Shown piece by piece: positions 21,730 through 29,907 of a DNA stretch of 64,000 nt (the first letter of the stretch is position 1; each line of letters opens with the position of its first letter). The translations under genes were made by a program, and so were the position numbers. The notes below the pieces were generated by a model, which saw nothing but the letters and a program-made list of their open reading frames with translations, did not search any database and had not been told where the DNA came from. The stretch covers positions 1 to 64,000 of the forward strand of contig QZJT01000039.1 of the NCBI GenBank assembly GCA_003597935.1, read 5' to 3'. The DNA comes from Phycisphaerales bacterium. GTDB lineage: Bacteria > Planctomycetota > Phycisphaerae > UBA1845.

Positions 21730-21976
21730 GCGACCTCGCTCCACCGGAGACTACGTTCCATCAGCCGCCGATTCTAGAGCACCCGCCGACCTTCCGCACC
21801 ACGACCGGCGGGCCGGGAGCACGCGCGGGCGTTTGGATCGCTCCCCGCATCCCATATCGGCAGCGCTATGCCCTCCCCTCGTCCGGCCCCGAGCCGAACC
21901 CTCCGCGTATGAGTGTCAGGAGTTTCGCCCGGGGCCGACCAATACCGGACGAACCCGATCGAAAGGACGGTGCGGA

Positions 21977-23173
21977 ATGGCGAGCGGCAGGCTGTGGGCG
22001 GCGAGGCCGGTGTTGTGGGCGGTGGCGGTGGCCCTGCTGGCGGGCCGGGCGGCGTACGGCGAAGTGACTCTGCTGTGGCCGAACGGCGCAGAGGTGCTCC
22101 AGGCCGGGTCGGAAGTCGAAATCCGCTGGGTGCTCGATGTCCCGCGTCCCCAGCACGACTGGGACCTGTGGTATTCACTTACCGGGCCGGCCGGGCCGTG
22201 GATCGAGGTCGTCATGGACCTCCCGAGCGGCAGTCCCGAGCCGGGCAGCGTCCACACCTTCCGTTGGACCGTTCCTGACACGGCTTCGAGCCACGTCCGA
22301 GTGCGGGTGCGGCAGGACCTGACCGCTTATGGTGACCTCTACGACATCAGCGACGCCGACCTGCGCCTCCGACCCGCCCCGGTCGTCGGCGACGTGGACG
22401 ACGATTATGACGTGGACCTGGACGACTATCGCCTGGCCGCAGCCTGTATGGCCGGCCCGGGAGTCAAGGCCCCTCCGCAGGGCTGTACGCCGACCGAGTT
22501 CGAAGCTGCGGACGGCGACGGCGACCGCGACGTGGACCTGGCCGATCTGTCGCGCCTGTTCGCAGGATTCACCGGCCCGCCGGCCGACGTGGCGGTCTAC
22601 TTGCTGACCTTCGACTCCACCTGGAGCCGGGAGACGCACCCGATCGACTTCCCGGCCAATCCGCATTTTTCCGGCTTGATCGGCGGGACGCATCACGATG
22701 CGGCCGTGTTCTGGCGGGAGGGCGAACGGGCCAGCCTGGGCATCAAAAACATGGCGGAACTGGGATCGAAGACCGCTCTGACGCGGGAGGTGGAGGCTCA
22801 AATCGTCCTGGGGCGCGCCTTGGAGGTCGTCTCCGGCCCGGGCATCAGCCGTTCGCCCGGACGGGCGTCGGTGGCGCTGAACGTCACGCAGGAGTTTCCG
22901 CTGGCCACGGTCGTCTCGATGATCGCACCCAGTCCGGACTGGTTCGTGGGCGTTGCGGGTTTTCCGCTGTTCCAGGACAACCGCTGGCTGGAAGAGATCG
23001 CCATTCCCCTTCAGCCCTACGACGCCGGCACCGACAGCGGCGTCACGTACTCGTCGCCCAACCAGGTGACCGATCCGCCCGAGCCGATCTACGAGATCTT
23101 CACCGTCCCCTTCGCCGACGACGGCACCGTCCCGCCGCTGGGGACGTTCCGCTTCACGCGGCAGCCGGAGTGA
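21977..23173 (+). CDS. Secreted protein with Ig-like, dockerin-like and Spondin_N domains
   Basis: 398 aa, start after GAAAGGACGG. Signal peptide about 1-27 (ending AAYG). An N-terminal domain (about 28-125) opens EVTLLWPNGAEVLQAGSEVEIRW-like, as in the Kre9/KNH-type Ser-Thr-rich surface domain. Two Asp-rich calcium-binding loops (GDVDDDYDVDLDDY near 138 and ADGDGDRDVDLADL near 178) form a dockerin-like pair with a conserved AG(P/F)xG spacer. The C-terminal half (about 207-385) is a Spondin_N domain: TWSRETHP, FPANPHFSGLIGGTHH and EEIAIPLQPYDAGTDSG. Likely surface-exposed and calcium-dependent; ligand unknown. Confidence 0.85.
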   Translation: MASGRLWAARPVLWAVAVALLAGRAAYGEVTLLWPNGAEVLQAGSEVEIRWVLDVPRPQHDWDLWYSLTGPAGPWIEVVMDLPSGSPEPGSVHTFRWTVPDTASSHVRVRVRQDLTAYGDLYDISDADLRLRPAPVVGDVDDDYDVDLDDYRLAAACMAGPGVKAPPQGCTPTEFEAADGDGDRDVDLADLSRLFAGFTGPPADVAVYLLTFDSTWSRETHPIDFPANPHFSGLIGGTHHDAAVFWREGERASLGIKNMAELGSKTALTREVEAQIVLGRALEVVSGPGISRSPGRASVALNVTQEFPLATVVSMIAPSPDWFVGVAGFPLFQDNRWLEEIAIPLQPYDAGTDSGVTYSSPNQVTDPPEPIYEIFTVPFADDGTVPPLGTFRFTRQPE

Positions 23174-23303
23174 GTGAGGCCGCGTTCGAACCGCACCCGC
23201 CCGCGAGGGGAGGGCCGGGAACCGCCGCCGCGGTCACTGAACCGTACCTCGCCCACTGCACCGGACGCGGCCAAATCCGTCCGCGAGTCCCGCAATGCCC
23301 GCG

Positions 23304-24869
23304 CTATTCGCACTTCGAGCGCCGGCAGGTCTCGGGGCAGCCGGAGGCGCAGATCTCGCTGCCGTCCGGCGGGCGGTCCCATTTGGCTTTGGCCTTCCCT
23401 CGCCTGACGGGGGCGGACTTGGGGCGGTCGGCGTCGCTGGAGAAGATCACCGTTCCGCCGTCGGGCAGGCGGGTGGGCAGCGTCGCTTTCAGCTTGCTCT
23501 GGCCAGGGCACTTGAGCCTGACCGGCTCGACGTCGGAGCAGATCGACTCGTATGCCCCCATGTCCACCACGTCGTTGAGGATCCGCGGGTTGCCATCCAG
23601 GTCGTGGGGCGAGGTCACGGCCGCGTTGTCGCCGGCGTCGATGCAGGGCGAGCCGGCCTCCATGCGGAAGTCGCCCTTGTCGAAGTCGATGAAGCGCGGG
23701 TCGAGGCCGTGGTTGCCGACCCCGCCATAGCTGCCCGTCCAGCCCTGGACGCACGAATGGTTGATCACGGCGCTCGTGGTCGATCGCTGCTGCCGTTGCA
23801 CGTCGCCCCGCGGACTGCGATTACCCCAGAAGACGCAATTGACGATGGTTGGCTTTGGGATGCTTGATACGCCGCCGCCGAAGAAGTTCCTCACCCAATT
23901 GTCGGCGAATGTACAATTGGTAAGCGTCAACGATCCGGCCCACTGAAAAAACGCGCCGCCGTAGTCGCCACAGCGGTTCCCGCGAAAGACACAATTCACG
24001 TATACCGATGTGCCCAACGAGAATACAGCGCCACCTTCGGACTGGCTGTGATTGCTGACGAACACGCAGTCGACCGCCGTGGTGGCGCTTCCGTGGCTGT
24101 CAAATATCGCGCCGCCCTCGTGTCCAGTGTTTCTATTGGACTCGATAATTGTCTCACGGATTGTCAGCTTGCTATTGTTATTGTGAACGGCGCGGTTTTC
24201 GTTGTCTGAAAGGGTGGAATAAGATATGTCAATCATGCTCTCTTCGTTCCACAAGCCACCGCCGCCAAGCGCCATATTGCGCGTGACCGTGCATTGTCTA
24301 ATTCGAAGCACGCTGCGTACCGCATAGATGCCGCCGCCACGACCTAGTTCCTCTGGGCGATCGTTCTGGGCATCGGTGATCCACAAGCCGTCGACGGACA
24401 CACCATCGGTTGCGTCAATCAACGTCACAACGTGGTACACGTTGTCATCAATCTGCTTCGACACTCCGATGTCCCCACTCAGGATCGTCGGGAATCGCAC
24501 AGGATCTCGGTCGCTCCTCTGCATCTCATCGCCTGAGAATCCGCCGAAGATCTCCAAGCCGTCTGGTAAGGTGAACGTCGCCTTCCGATCGAGTGAATCG
24601 GTCGGCAAGTAAATGCCGCGTGAGATCCAAACCTCGTCCGACGGGCTAACCCGTGCCAGTGCCGTCTGTAGCTTCCGGTAGGCGTCAGCCCAGGAAGTTC
24701 CGGTGTCACGACCTGTCGCATCCCACTTAACATACACGACATCTGCGCGAACAGATGAGGTCATGCTTGAGCAGACAAGCAGTGCAATCGTGACCTGCAT
24801 AGCGGTTGCTCGTGACAGTGCCCGCCTAGGCACTCCGGGCAGCCAACTCTGTGAAGTCCTATCCCTCAT
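23304..24869 (-). CDS. Secreted right-handed beta-helix protein with shared C-terminal domain B
   Basis: 521 aa. The ATG at 24869 lies 11 bp inside the end of the upstream gene and has GAGGAG upstream, so it is translationally coupled. Signal peptide about 1-47 (a long n-region, ending SVRAD). The body (about 50-440) is the choice-of-anchor Q/parallel beta-helix type, with repeats such as NCTFADN, NCVFWGN and SPCIDAGDNAA. After VVDMGAYE the last 75 residues form a Cys-containing Ig-like domain (LKCPGQSKLKATLP, RRGKAKAKW) also found at the ends of the 50069 and 55134 proteins and inside the 31861 protein. Lower GC in the middle of the gene hints at a different history from the 3' end. Confidence 0.88.
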   Translation of the reverse strand: MRDRTSQSWLPGVPRRALSRATAMQVTIALLVCSSMTSSVRADVVYVKWDATGRDTGTSWADAYRKLQTALARVSPSDEVWISRGIYLPTDSLDRKATFTLPDGLEIFGGFSGDEMQRSDRDPVRFPTILSGDIGVSKQIDDNVYHVVTLIDATDGVSVDGLWITDAQNDRPEELGRGGGIYAVRSVLRIRQCTVTRNMALGGGGLWNEESMIDISYSTLSDNENRAVHNNNSKLTIRETIIESNRNTGHEGGAIFDSHGSATTAVDCVFVSNHSQSEGGAVFSLGTSVYVNCVFRGNRCGDYGGAFFQWAGSLTLTNCTFADNWVRNFFGGGVSSIPKPTIVNCVFWGNRSPRGDVQRQQRSTTSAVINHSCVQGWTGSYGGVGNHGLDPRFIDFDKGDFRMEAGSPCIDAGDNAAVTSPHDLDGNPRILNDVVDMGAYESICSDVEPVRLKCPGQSKLKATLPTRLPDGGTVIFSSDADRPKSAPVRRGKAKAKWDRPPDGSEICASGCPETCRRSKCE

Positions 24870-27681
24870 CTGGCGTCTCCTCGGCTCCCATGTCGATATC
24901 CTCGTCGAGGTCGTCCAGGTCGACACAACGCGTGTCGCCGTCCACGTCAGTCTGATTGAGACAGATGGGTTCACCGATTTCGCCTTCGCCCCTGTCAATC
25001 GACCGAGATACGCAGTTGCCCCCGCCGCAGCTCGTCGGCAGCAACCAGTATTCATCGCCATCAGCGTCAGCATACAACGGATCGTTGCCCGTATTTCCCT
25101 CGCCCGCCAAGCCGTCCAAGTGGTGAACACAGCAGTACGTCGCCGTCACCGTAATGCCGCTGCCCGTGTAGTAGATCTGGTCTTCCTCGACATCGTGATT
25201 GCCGTCCGACTTGTTTTTCCACAGGATCGTGTTGTAGAGGGTCGTCGAGCTGGAGTAGGGCTTGAGGTAGATGCCGCCGCCGCTGTCGGCGGCGCCGCTG
25301 CGGTTGAGCCCGAAGGTGCAGTTCTCGACGTACAGCGGCCGCTCCGACCAGATCGCCCCGCCTTCGCCGCCGCTGCTGTCGTCGTCGGCCTCGTTGCGGT
25401 AGAACAAACAGTTGTAGAACTGCGGCGGCTGAAACGTGTTGGTGTGGACGCTGACAGCCCCGCCGCGCTTCTGAACCGTGTTGGAAGCGAAGGTGCAGCG
25501 GCGGAAAGTCGCGTCGTCGGCGTCGGGGTTGTTGTAGCCGGGCGAGAGCGACACCGCCCCGCCGCCGCAGTCGTCGCAGGTGCCCGTCACCTCGTTGCTG
25601 GTGAAGCGGCAGGCGAGCAGCTGCGCCCGAGCCCGGGCCAGCAGCAGCGCCCCGCCGTTGTGTACCGCCGTGTTGTCCTCGAATACGCAGTTCGAGAACC
25701 GGGTAGCGTCGCCGTCCCCGTAGAGGTCGGCCAGAATGTAGGCGGCACCGCCGCGCCAGGAGGCGGAGTTGTCGGTAAAGCGGCAACTCTCGATCTGCAA
25801 CTCGCCTTCCGTCGAGTACAGCCCCCCGCCGAGGGCGAGGGGGTGTTCGACCTGGCTGTTGTAGTCGGCCCGGCCGAGCGTGATCGTAAACCCGTCAAGG
25901 GCGGTGGCGGTCGTGACGTCGTCGCCGGCCGTCACGACGTGATAGCTGTTGTCGCTGGGGCCGGCGCCGCCGATGTTCCCGCTGAAGACGGTCTCGTAGA
26001 GCGCAACGTCGCGTGCATCGGGGACGGTGCCCTGCACACCCGCGTAGCCGCCGTAGACGGACGCGCCGTCGACCATCGCAAACGAGATCTGCCGGTCCTG
26101 ATCCGAGCAGGAGGTGCATGGGGACGGCTTGTAGGTCCCCTGGCCGACGCGGATCTCACAGATCGAGCCGGTGTTGCGGGCGTCTTCGAGGGCTTCCTGC
26201 AAGTCATCGTAGGCGTCTTCCCAGCTTGAGCCGTCGTCGTCACCGGTGGCCGCGGCGTCTACATAGACGATGCTGCCCCCCTGGAACTCATAGGAACCCA
26301 GGTCGATGACGGGCGAGCTTCCCGCGCCGGTATCGGGGATGCAGTGTACGTCGCGCTTGCGCGAGTTGCCGTCCAGGTCGTAGCTCTCATTGTTCGCCGC
26401 GTTGTTGCCGGCGTCGATGCAGAAGGAGCTGCGCAGCAAATGGTAATCGTCGCTGCCGGGATCCGCGAACATCGGATCGACGCCGAGGTTGTGGTCGCCG
26501 GCGCTTTCGCAGTAACCGCCGCCGGCCGACAGACACCCTTCGATGTCGGAATACTGCATCGAGAGCGTTCCGTAACCGTTGACGCGGATCACCTGCCGAA
26601 GTTCCCTGGCGTTTGTGGTGCCGTCGGCGTTGCCCCAGAAGATGCAGTTGTCGATGTCCACGTCCGGGCCATCGTATTCGAGGATGTAAACGTTGTCGAT
26701 CAGGATCCCGCCACCGACGCCGTCCTCGTCATCCTCGGTCCGATTACTGGCGAACGTGCAGTTGATGATGGAAACGTCCTCGCCGTTGCGGGCGGCCAGA
26801 AGCATCGCGCCGCCGCCCCCCGGGTAGTTGACGTTGTCGGTCGTCTGGTTGTCGTAGAAGAGGCAGTTGATGAAGGTCGCATAAGAATCGCCCACAGTCA
26901 CGGCCCCGCCCCAGCGCGATGCGGTATTATCGTGAAAAACGCAGTTCTTGATGGTCGGTCCGCTCTGGTCCGAATCGCAGCAGGCGTAAAGCGCGCCGCC
27001 ATGTGCTTCATTCGTGCCCTGCACGGCGTTGTCATGAAACGTGCAGCGTTCGATCAGGGACGGCGCTCGAACGTGAACGCCAGCCGACGACCCACCCGCC
27101 CGGTTATAACGAAACGTGCAGTTGCGGATGGTCGGCGCGTCGTCAGCCGGCGTCCCGCTGCATGCTTGCTCCCCTGCGCCGCCGCAGGACACGTACCCCG
27201 CGCCGGCGCCGTTGTAGCCGAAATCGGTCGCGGAGGCATTTCCATCTTGGATGACAAACCCGTCCAGCGCGCCCGTGGCTCCGTCGTTGGCGCCTGCGCC
27301 GAGGACGACGTGGTAGCTGTTGTCGTCCGGATCCTGCGCCGTGCCGACGTCGCCGCTGAGGATGGTCACGTACGTGTCGATGTCGCGAAGGTCCGGGTTC
27401 TGCGCCCCATAGCCGGCGTAGCCGCCCTCCAGCGTGACGCCGGCCTTCAGGTGGAACGTCTCGCTGCGGTCATCCGGCGTGTGGCCAGCGCCGTCATCGG
27501 GATAGTAGGCGCCCTGCCCCACCTTGATCGTGTCGCCCGAGCCGGCCGCGCCGAGCGCATCCTGTAGATACCGATACGGTTGCTGCCAACTGCCCCCGCA
27601 GCCCTGCGTACACCCGGAGCCGTCATCCACGTAGATGGTGTCCGCCAAGGCGGGCGCCGTCACACACACACACACACACAC
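24859..27681 (-). CDS. Large secreted double beta-helix protein; signal-peptide frame broken by TG repeat
   Basis: 940 aa if read from an in-frame GTG inside the repeat. Two choice-of-anchor Q/parallel beta-helix modules (about 15-470 and 475-930) each start with (V/I)YVD and close with DxGxxE (IDLGSYEF and IDMGAEE). Each contains many NC(T/V)F and GGA(V/I) coils. No membrane helix follows, so it is secreted or surface-bound. The natural start seems to be the ATG at 27715 (GGGGGATC upstream), giving MRHAIAKTLQI then Cys-Val repeats then TAPALAD, a classical signal peptide. With the 11 TG units present, that ATG runs out of frame and stops after about 30 codons. Either a phase-variable OFF state or an indel error. 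Confidence 0.85.
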   Translation of the reverse strand: MCVCVCVTAPALADTIYVDDGSGCTQGCGGSWQQPYRYLQDALGAAGSGDTIKVGQGAYYPDDGAGHTPDDRSETFHLKAGVTLEGGYAGYGAQNPDLRDIDTYVTILSGDVGTAQDPDDNSYHVVLGAGANDGATGALDGFVIQDGNASATDFGYNGAGAGYVSCGGAGEQACSGTPADDAPTIRNCTFRYNRAGGSSAGVHVRAPSLIERCTFHDNAVQGTNEAHGGALYACCDSDQSGPTIKNCVFHDNTASRWGGAVTVGDSYATFINCLFYDNQTTDNVNYPGGGGAMLLAARNGEDVSIINCTFASNRTEDDEDGVGGGILIDNVYILEYDGPDVDIDNCIFWGNADGTTNARELRQVIRVNGYGTLSMQYSDIEGCLSAGGGYCESAGDHNLGVDPMFADPGSDDYHLLRSSFCIDAGNNAANNESYDLDGNSRKRDVHCIPDTGAGSSPVIDLGSYEFQGGSIVYVDAAATGDDDGSSWEDAYDDLQEALEDARNTGSICEIRVGQGTYKPSPCTSCSDQDRQISFAMVDGASVYGGYAGVQGTVPDARDVALYETVFSGNIGGAGPSDNSYHVVTAGDDVTTATALDGFTITLGRADYNSQVEHPLALGGGLYSTEGELQIESCRFTDNSASWRGGAAYILADLYGDGDATRFSNCVFEDNTAVHNGGALLLARARAQLLACRFTSNEVTGTCDDCGGGAVSLSPGYNNPDADDATFRRCTFASNTVQKRGGAVSVHTNTFQPPQFYNCLFYRNEADDDSSGGEGGAIWSERPLYVENCTFGLNRSGAADSGGGIYLKPYSSSTTLYNTILWKNKSDGNHDVEEDQIYYTGSGITVTATYCCVHHLDGLAGEGNTGNDPLYADADGDEYWLLPTSCGGGNCVSRSIDRGEGEIGEPICLNQTDVDGDTRCVDLDDLDEDIDMGAEETPDEG

Positions 27682-27682
27682 A
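27661..27682 (-). repeat. (TG)11 microsatellite in signal-peptide coding region
   Basis: Eleven perfect TG units on the coding (minus) strand (CA on the plus strand). They encode alternating Cys and Val in the h-region of the signal peptide. Nine or twelve units would join the ATG at 27715 to the downstream frame; eleven do not. Confidence 0.95.
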
Positions 27683-27715
27683 GATTTGCAGCGTTTTCGC
27701 GATCGCGTGCCTCAT

Positions 27716-28105
27716 ACCCGATCCCCCGAAAGAAGGCGCCCCGGCCGCCGGGCGGGCGCCAACCTGCCCCTTCGCGGTCGAGCGGTCGGATTGTACGGCA
27801 GTGACGCGTTCGGTCAAGGAGAATCTCGCGGCGCGCGACAAGCTGGGGTCGTGACAGAATCGGCGGGCCTGCGAAACCGGTCCGCGGTGAGTGTGGCACC
27901 TGTGGCACCGGCATGTTGCCCGTGGCCGCCGCGTGAGCCGCGGCTTCCATGGCCTGCAAGGCCGTGCTCTCCGGCAGGAAGTGGCGTTTGATCGCGGACG
28001 CCGCATCAGGCCACGTCCGCCGCACCCGTTTTCCCGTATAGCCTCAAGCGCTCGCGCCCGCGCCCATTCCCTCAGTGTCCGGCACGCTCGGTTCCTTCTT
28101 CCATC
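27716..28105. other. Upstream region of the beta-helix operon
   Basis: This 390 bp gap lies between the beta-helix start and the PilZ stop. It contains a degenerate copy of the GTGTGGCACCGGCAT repeat (27891-27975) and presumably the promoter of the beta-helix operon. Nothing looks coding. Confidence 0.45.
27891..27975 (+). repeat. GTGTGGCACCGGCAT interspersed repeat, degenerate copy
   Basis: It shares TGTGGCACCGGCAT, TTGCC, GCCGCGGCTTCCATGGCCTGCAAGGCC-like blocks with the copies at 42464-42593 and 60329-60452. It is the most diverged of the three. Confidence 0.7.
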
Positions 28106-28483
28106 TCATTTATCCTGCCGGAACTCCACGCCGATGATGAAGCCGCCTACCGTTTCCGTACACTGCCGGACGCGCCCCTCGACGTGCTCCTCACCGTCGT
28201 CGACGAAGAGGCGGATCATGGTGCCCGGCTCGACGGGCTGGTTGCACCACACGCCGATGCCGCCCTCGCTGATGTCGCGCGAAGTCACGAAGAGGCTCGT
28301 CTGGCGCTGGCCGGTGGTAAGCGTCTCGATCATCACCGGCACCTGCCATTTGATGCGTGGCCAGCGACGCTTCCCCGAATAGACGTCGGACGCGCCGTCC
28401 AGTTCGGCGTCGGCGACCCAGCCGCGGATAATGGCGGCAGCGTCAGTTTCGCGGGTTGGCACAGGTGTCTTGTTCACGAGCAT
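28106..28483 (-). CDS. PilZ-domain protein
   Basis: 125 aa from the ATG at 28483. The c-di-GMP-binding PilZ signature is complete: RRWPR (39-43, RxxxR) and DISEGG (70-75, D/NxSxxG), followed by the beta-barrel strands IGVWC, IRLFVD and IIGVEF. The single-domain form acts as a c-di-GMP effector. A partner cannot be inferred from the neighbours, which are secreted-protein genes. Confidence 0.88.
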   Translation of the reverse strand: MLVNKTPVPTRETDAAAIIRGWVADAELDGASDVYSGKRRWPRIKWQVPVMIETLTTGQRQTSLFVTSRDISEGGIGVWCNQPVEPGTMIRLFVDDGEEHVEGRVRQCTETVGGFIIGVEFRQDK

Positions 28484-29067
28484 ACTCCGTGATTCCTGAC
28501 GGACGCGGGCCTGGCGCCGGCCGAGCGGGCCGAGCCACGGCAAGCCTCCACGACGGCGTCATCACCGTCTTGGAGAGGCTGCGGATGAGTTCGGCGGCCG
28601 GACGGGCGACCGATCCGTCTACGGTCGGCCCAGGCGCCATCCGCCTCCGACACGTTCACCTTTCTGTCGGAAGCATACGGAAGCACCGTAATGACACGCG
28701 GGCTATCGGAACCAGGAGCGAGGGGTAGGTCGTCCATGCAGTCCATTAAGTCCATCCAGTCCGTCCAGTCCATTACGTCCATTCAGTCCATTAAGTCCAT
28801 CCAGTCCATCATCGGGACCAAGAGCGCGAAGCAGGTCGGCGGGCGCACCTGTTGGATCGGCTCCGCCGGACATGAGCCCCCGAGCGATACCAGTTATCGG
28901 GCGATTCAACGCCGCCGCCCGTGACTCGCCGAGTACGTGTCGGCGCGGGTCGGGCACCGACAGCGTCTGCGATCGAGCAGCTCGGTGATCGGCAACCGGT
29001 GGTGGCCTGTGCCAAGCCAGTGGCGCGAATCCCTACCAGTCTTTCCGCCGCATCCCCGCTGACAGCG
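28484..29067. other. Gene-free region with 9-bp tandem repeats
   Basis: This 584 bp region lies between PilZ and the membrane protein at 29068. It includes the 9-bp array at 28732-28812. Frames across the array give MDxMDxMD- or QSIxSIQSI-type peptides, which are products of the repeat rather than genes. Confidence 0.5.
28732..28812 (+). repeat. 9-bp tandem array, nine units of GTCCATnnn
   Basis: Nine consecutive units: GTCCATGCA, GTCCATTAA, GTCCATCCA, GTCCGTCCA, GTCCATTAC, GTCCATTCA, GTCCATTAA, GTCCATCCA and GTCCATCAT. The first six bases are nearly fixed and the last three vary. There are no spacers, so it is not a CRISPR. Confidence 0.95.
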
Positions 29068-29907
29068 CTATGGTGGAAACGCTCCGATCCAGACGGCGTT
29101 CGCTATGGCCTCAGCGGCGGGGCGCAGCCAGAGCGCCATCGCGCCCAGAAAGACCAGCCCCAAGACGCGCAAGCCGACGCCCGGGGCAGCACCCACGACC
29201 CGCAGCGCCGTCCATCCTGCCGGAAGGACGACCAGCCCACCGACGCTCGCCGAGAGCGGGAATGACACCACCACCGCTGGTGAGAGCAGCGCCGCAACGA
29301 AGGGAACCAGGCACCACCACCCGGCGATGCGGGCGCCCGGCAGCAAGTCGCAACGCCGCGCCAGCGCAAGCCCCGCCAGAAGCGCGGCCGGCAGCACAAT
29401 GGCGATGACGTCCTGAGCTTGTCGCCAGAGGGTGGGATACGACGGGCGTTCGTTCTCGGTCCCACTCCAGGGCGACGCGGTCCAGCCCCACGCGAGCAAC
29501 ACGGGCAACGCGAGCGCCGCGGCGACCGCGGGCACGCGCTTCGTTTCCGCCCTTCGGAAGGCAAGGTAGATCAGGATACTCCCGCACGCGGCCGTCAGCG
29601 CATCGGCGAAGCCCGCACCGGTCAGCGCCGCCAGCCCGCCCAGCACCAGGCCGACGGTCAGAGCGCACAACACACGTTGCCGCGACGCACATGCAAGCGC
29701 GTGCGTCAAGACGATCGCGCCTGCGGCCAGAGCAGCGCCGACCGACGCCACGATCAGCCATCCCGCACCCCCGGGCGTCCGCGGGTCAGTGGCAAGATCG
29801 AAGCGATGACGCCCCCAGCACGCCACGAGCACGCAGCCCGATGCCCCGGCCGCGGCGAGCCAGTCGCCCAATCGAAGTGCGGCGGTGGTTTTCGGCAAAT
29901 GGGTCAT
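29068..29907 (-). CDS. Integral membrane protein of unknown function
   Basis: 279 aa from the ATG at 29907, which overlaps the upstream glycosyltransferase stop as ATGA. About eight hydrophobic helices, Ala/Leu/Val-rich, with no motif I recognise. Coupling to a GT39-type mannosyltransferase-like gene suggests a role in the same envelope glycan or lipid-linked sugar process, which is inference only. The conserved-looking stretch ENERPSYPTLWRQAQD lies in a predicted loop near residue 165. Confidence 0.75.
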   Translation of the reverse strand: MTHLPKTTAALRLGDWLAAAGASGCVLVACWGRHRFDLATDPRTPGGAGWLIVASVGAALAAGAIVLTHALACASRQRVLCALTVGLVLGGLAALTGAGFADALTAACGSILIYLAFRRAETKRVPAVAAALALPVLLAWGWTASPWSGTENERPSYPTLWRQAQDVIAIVLPAALLAGLALARRCDLLPGARIAGWWCLVPFVAALLSPAVVVSFPLSASVGGLVVLPAGWTALRVVGAAPGVGLRVLGLVFLGAMALWLRPAAEAIANAVWIGAFPP

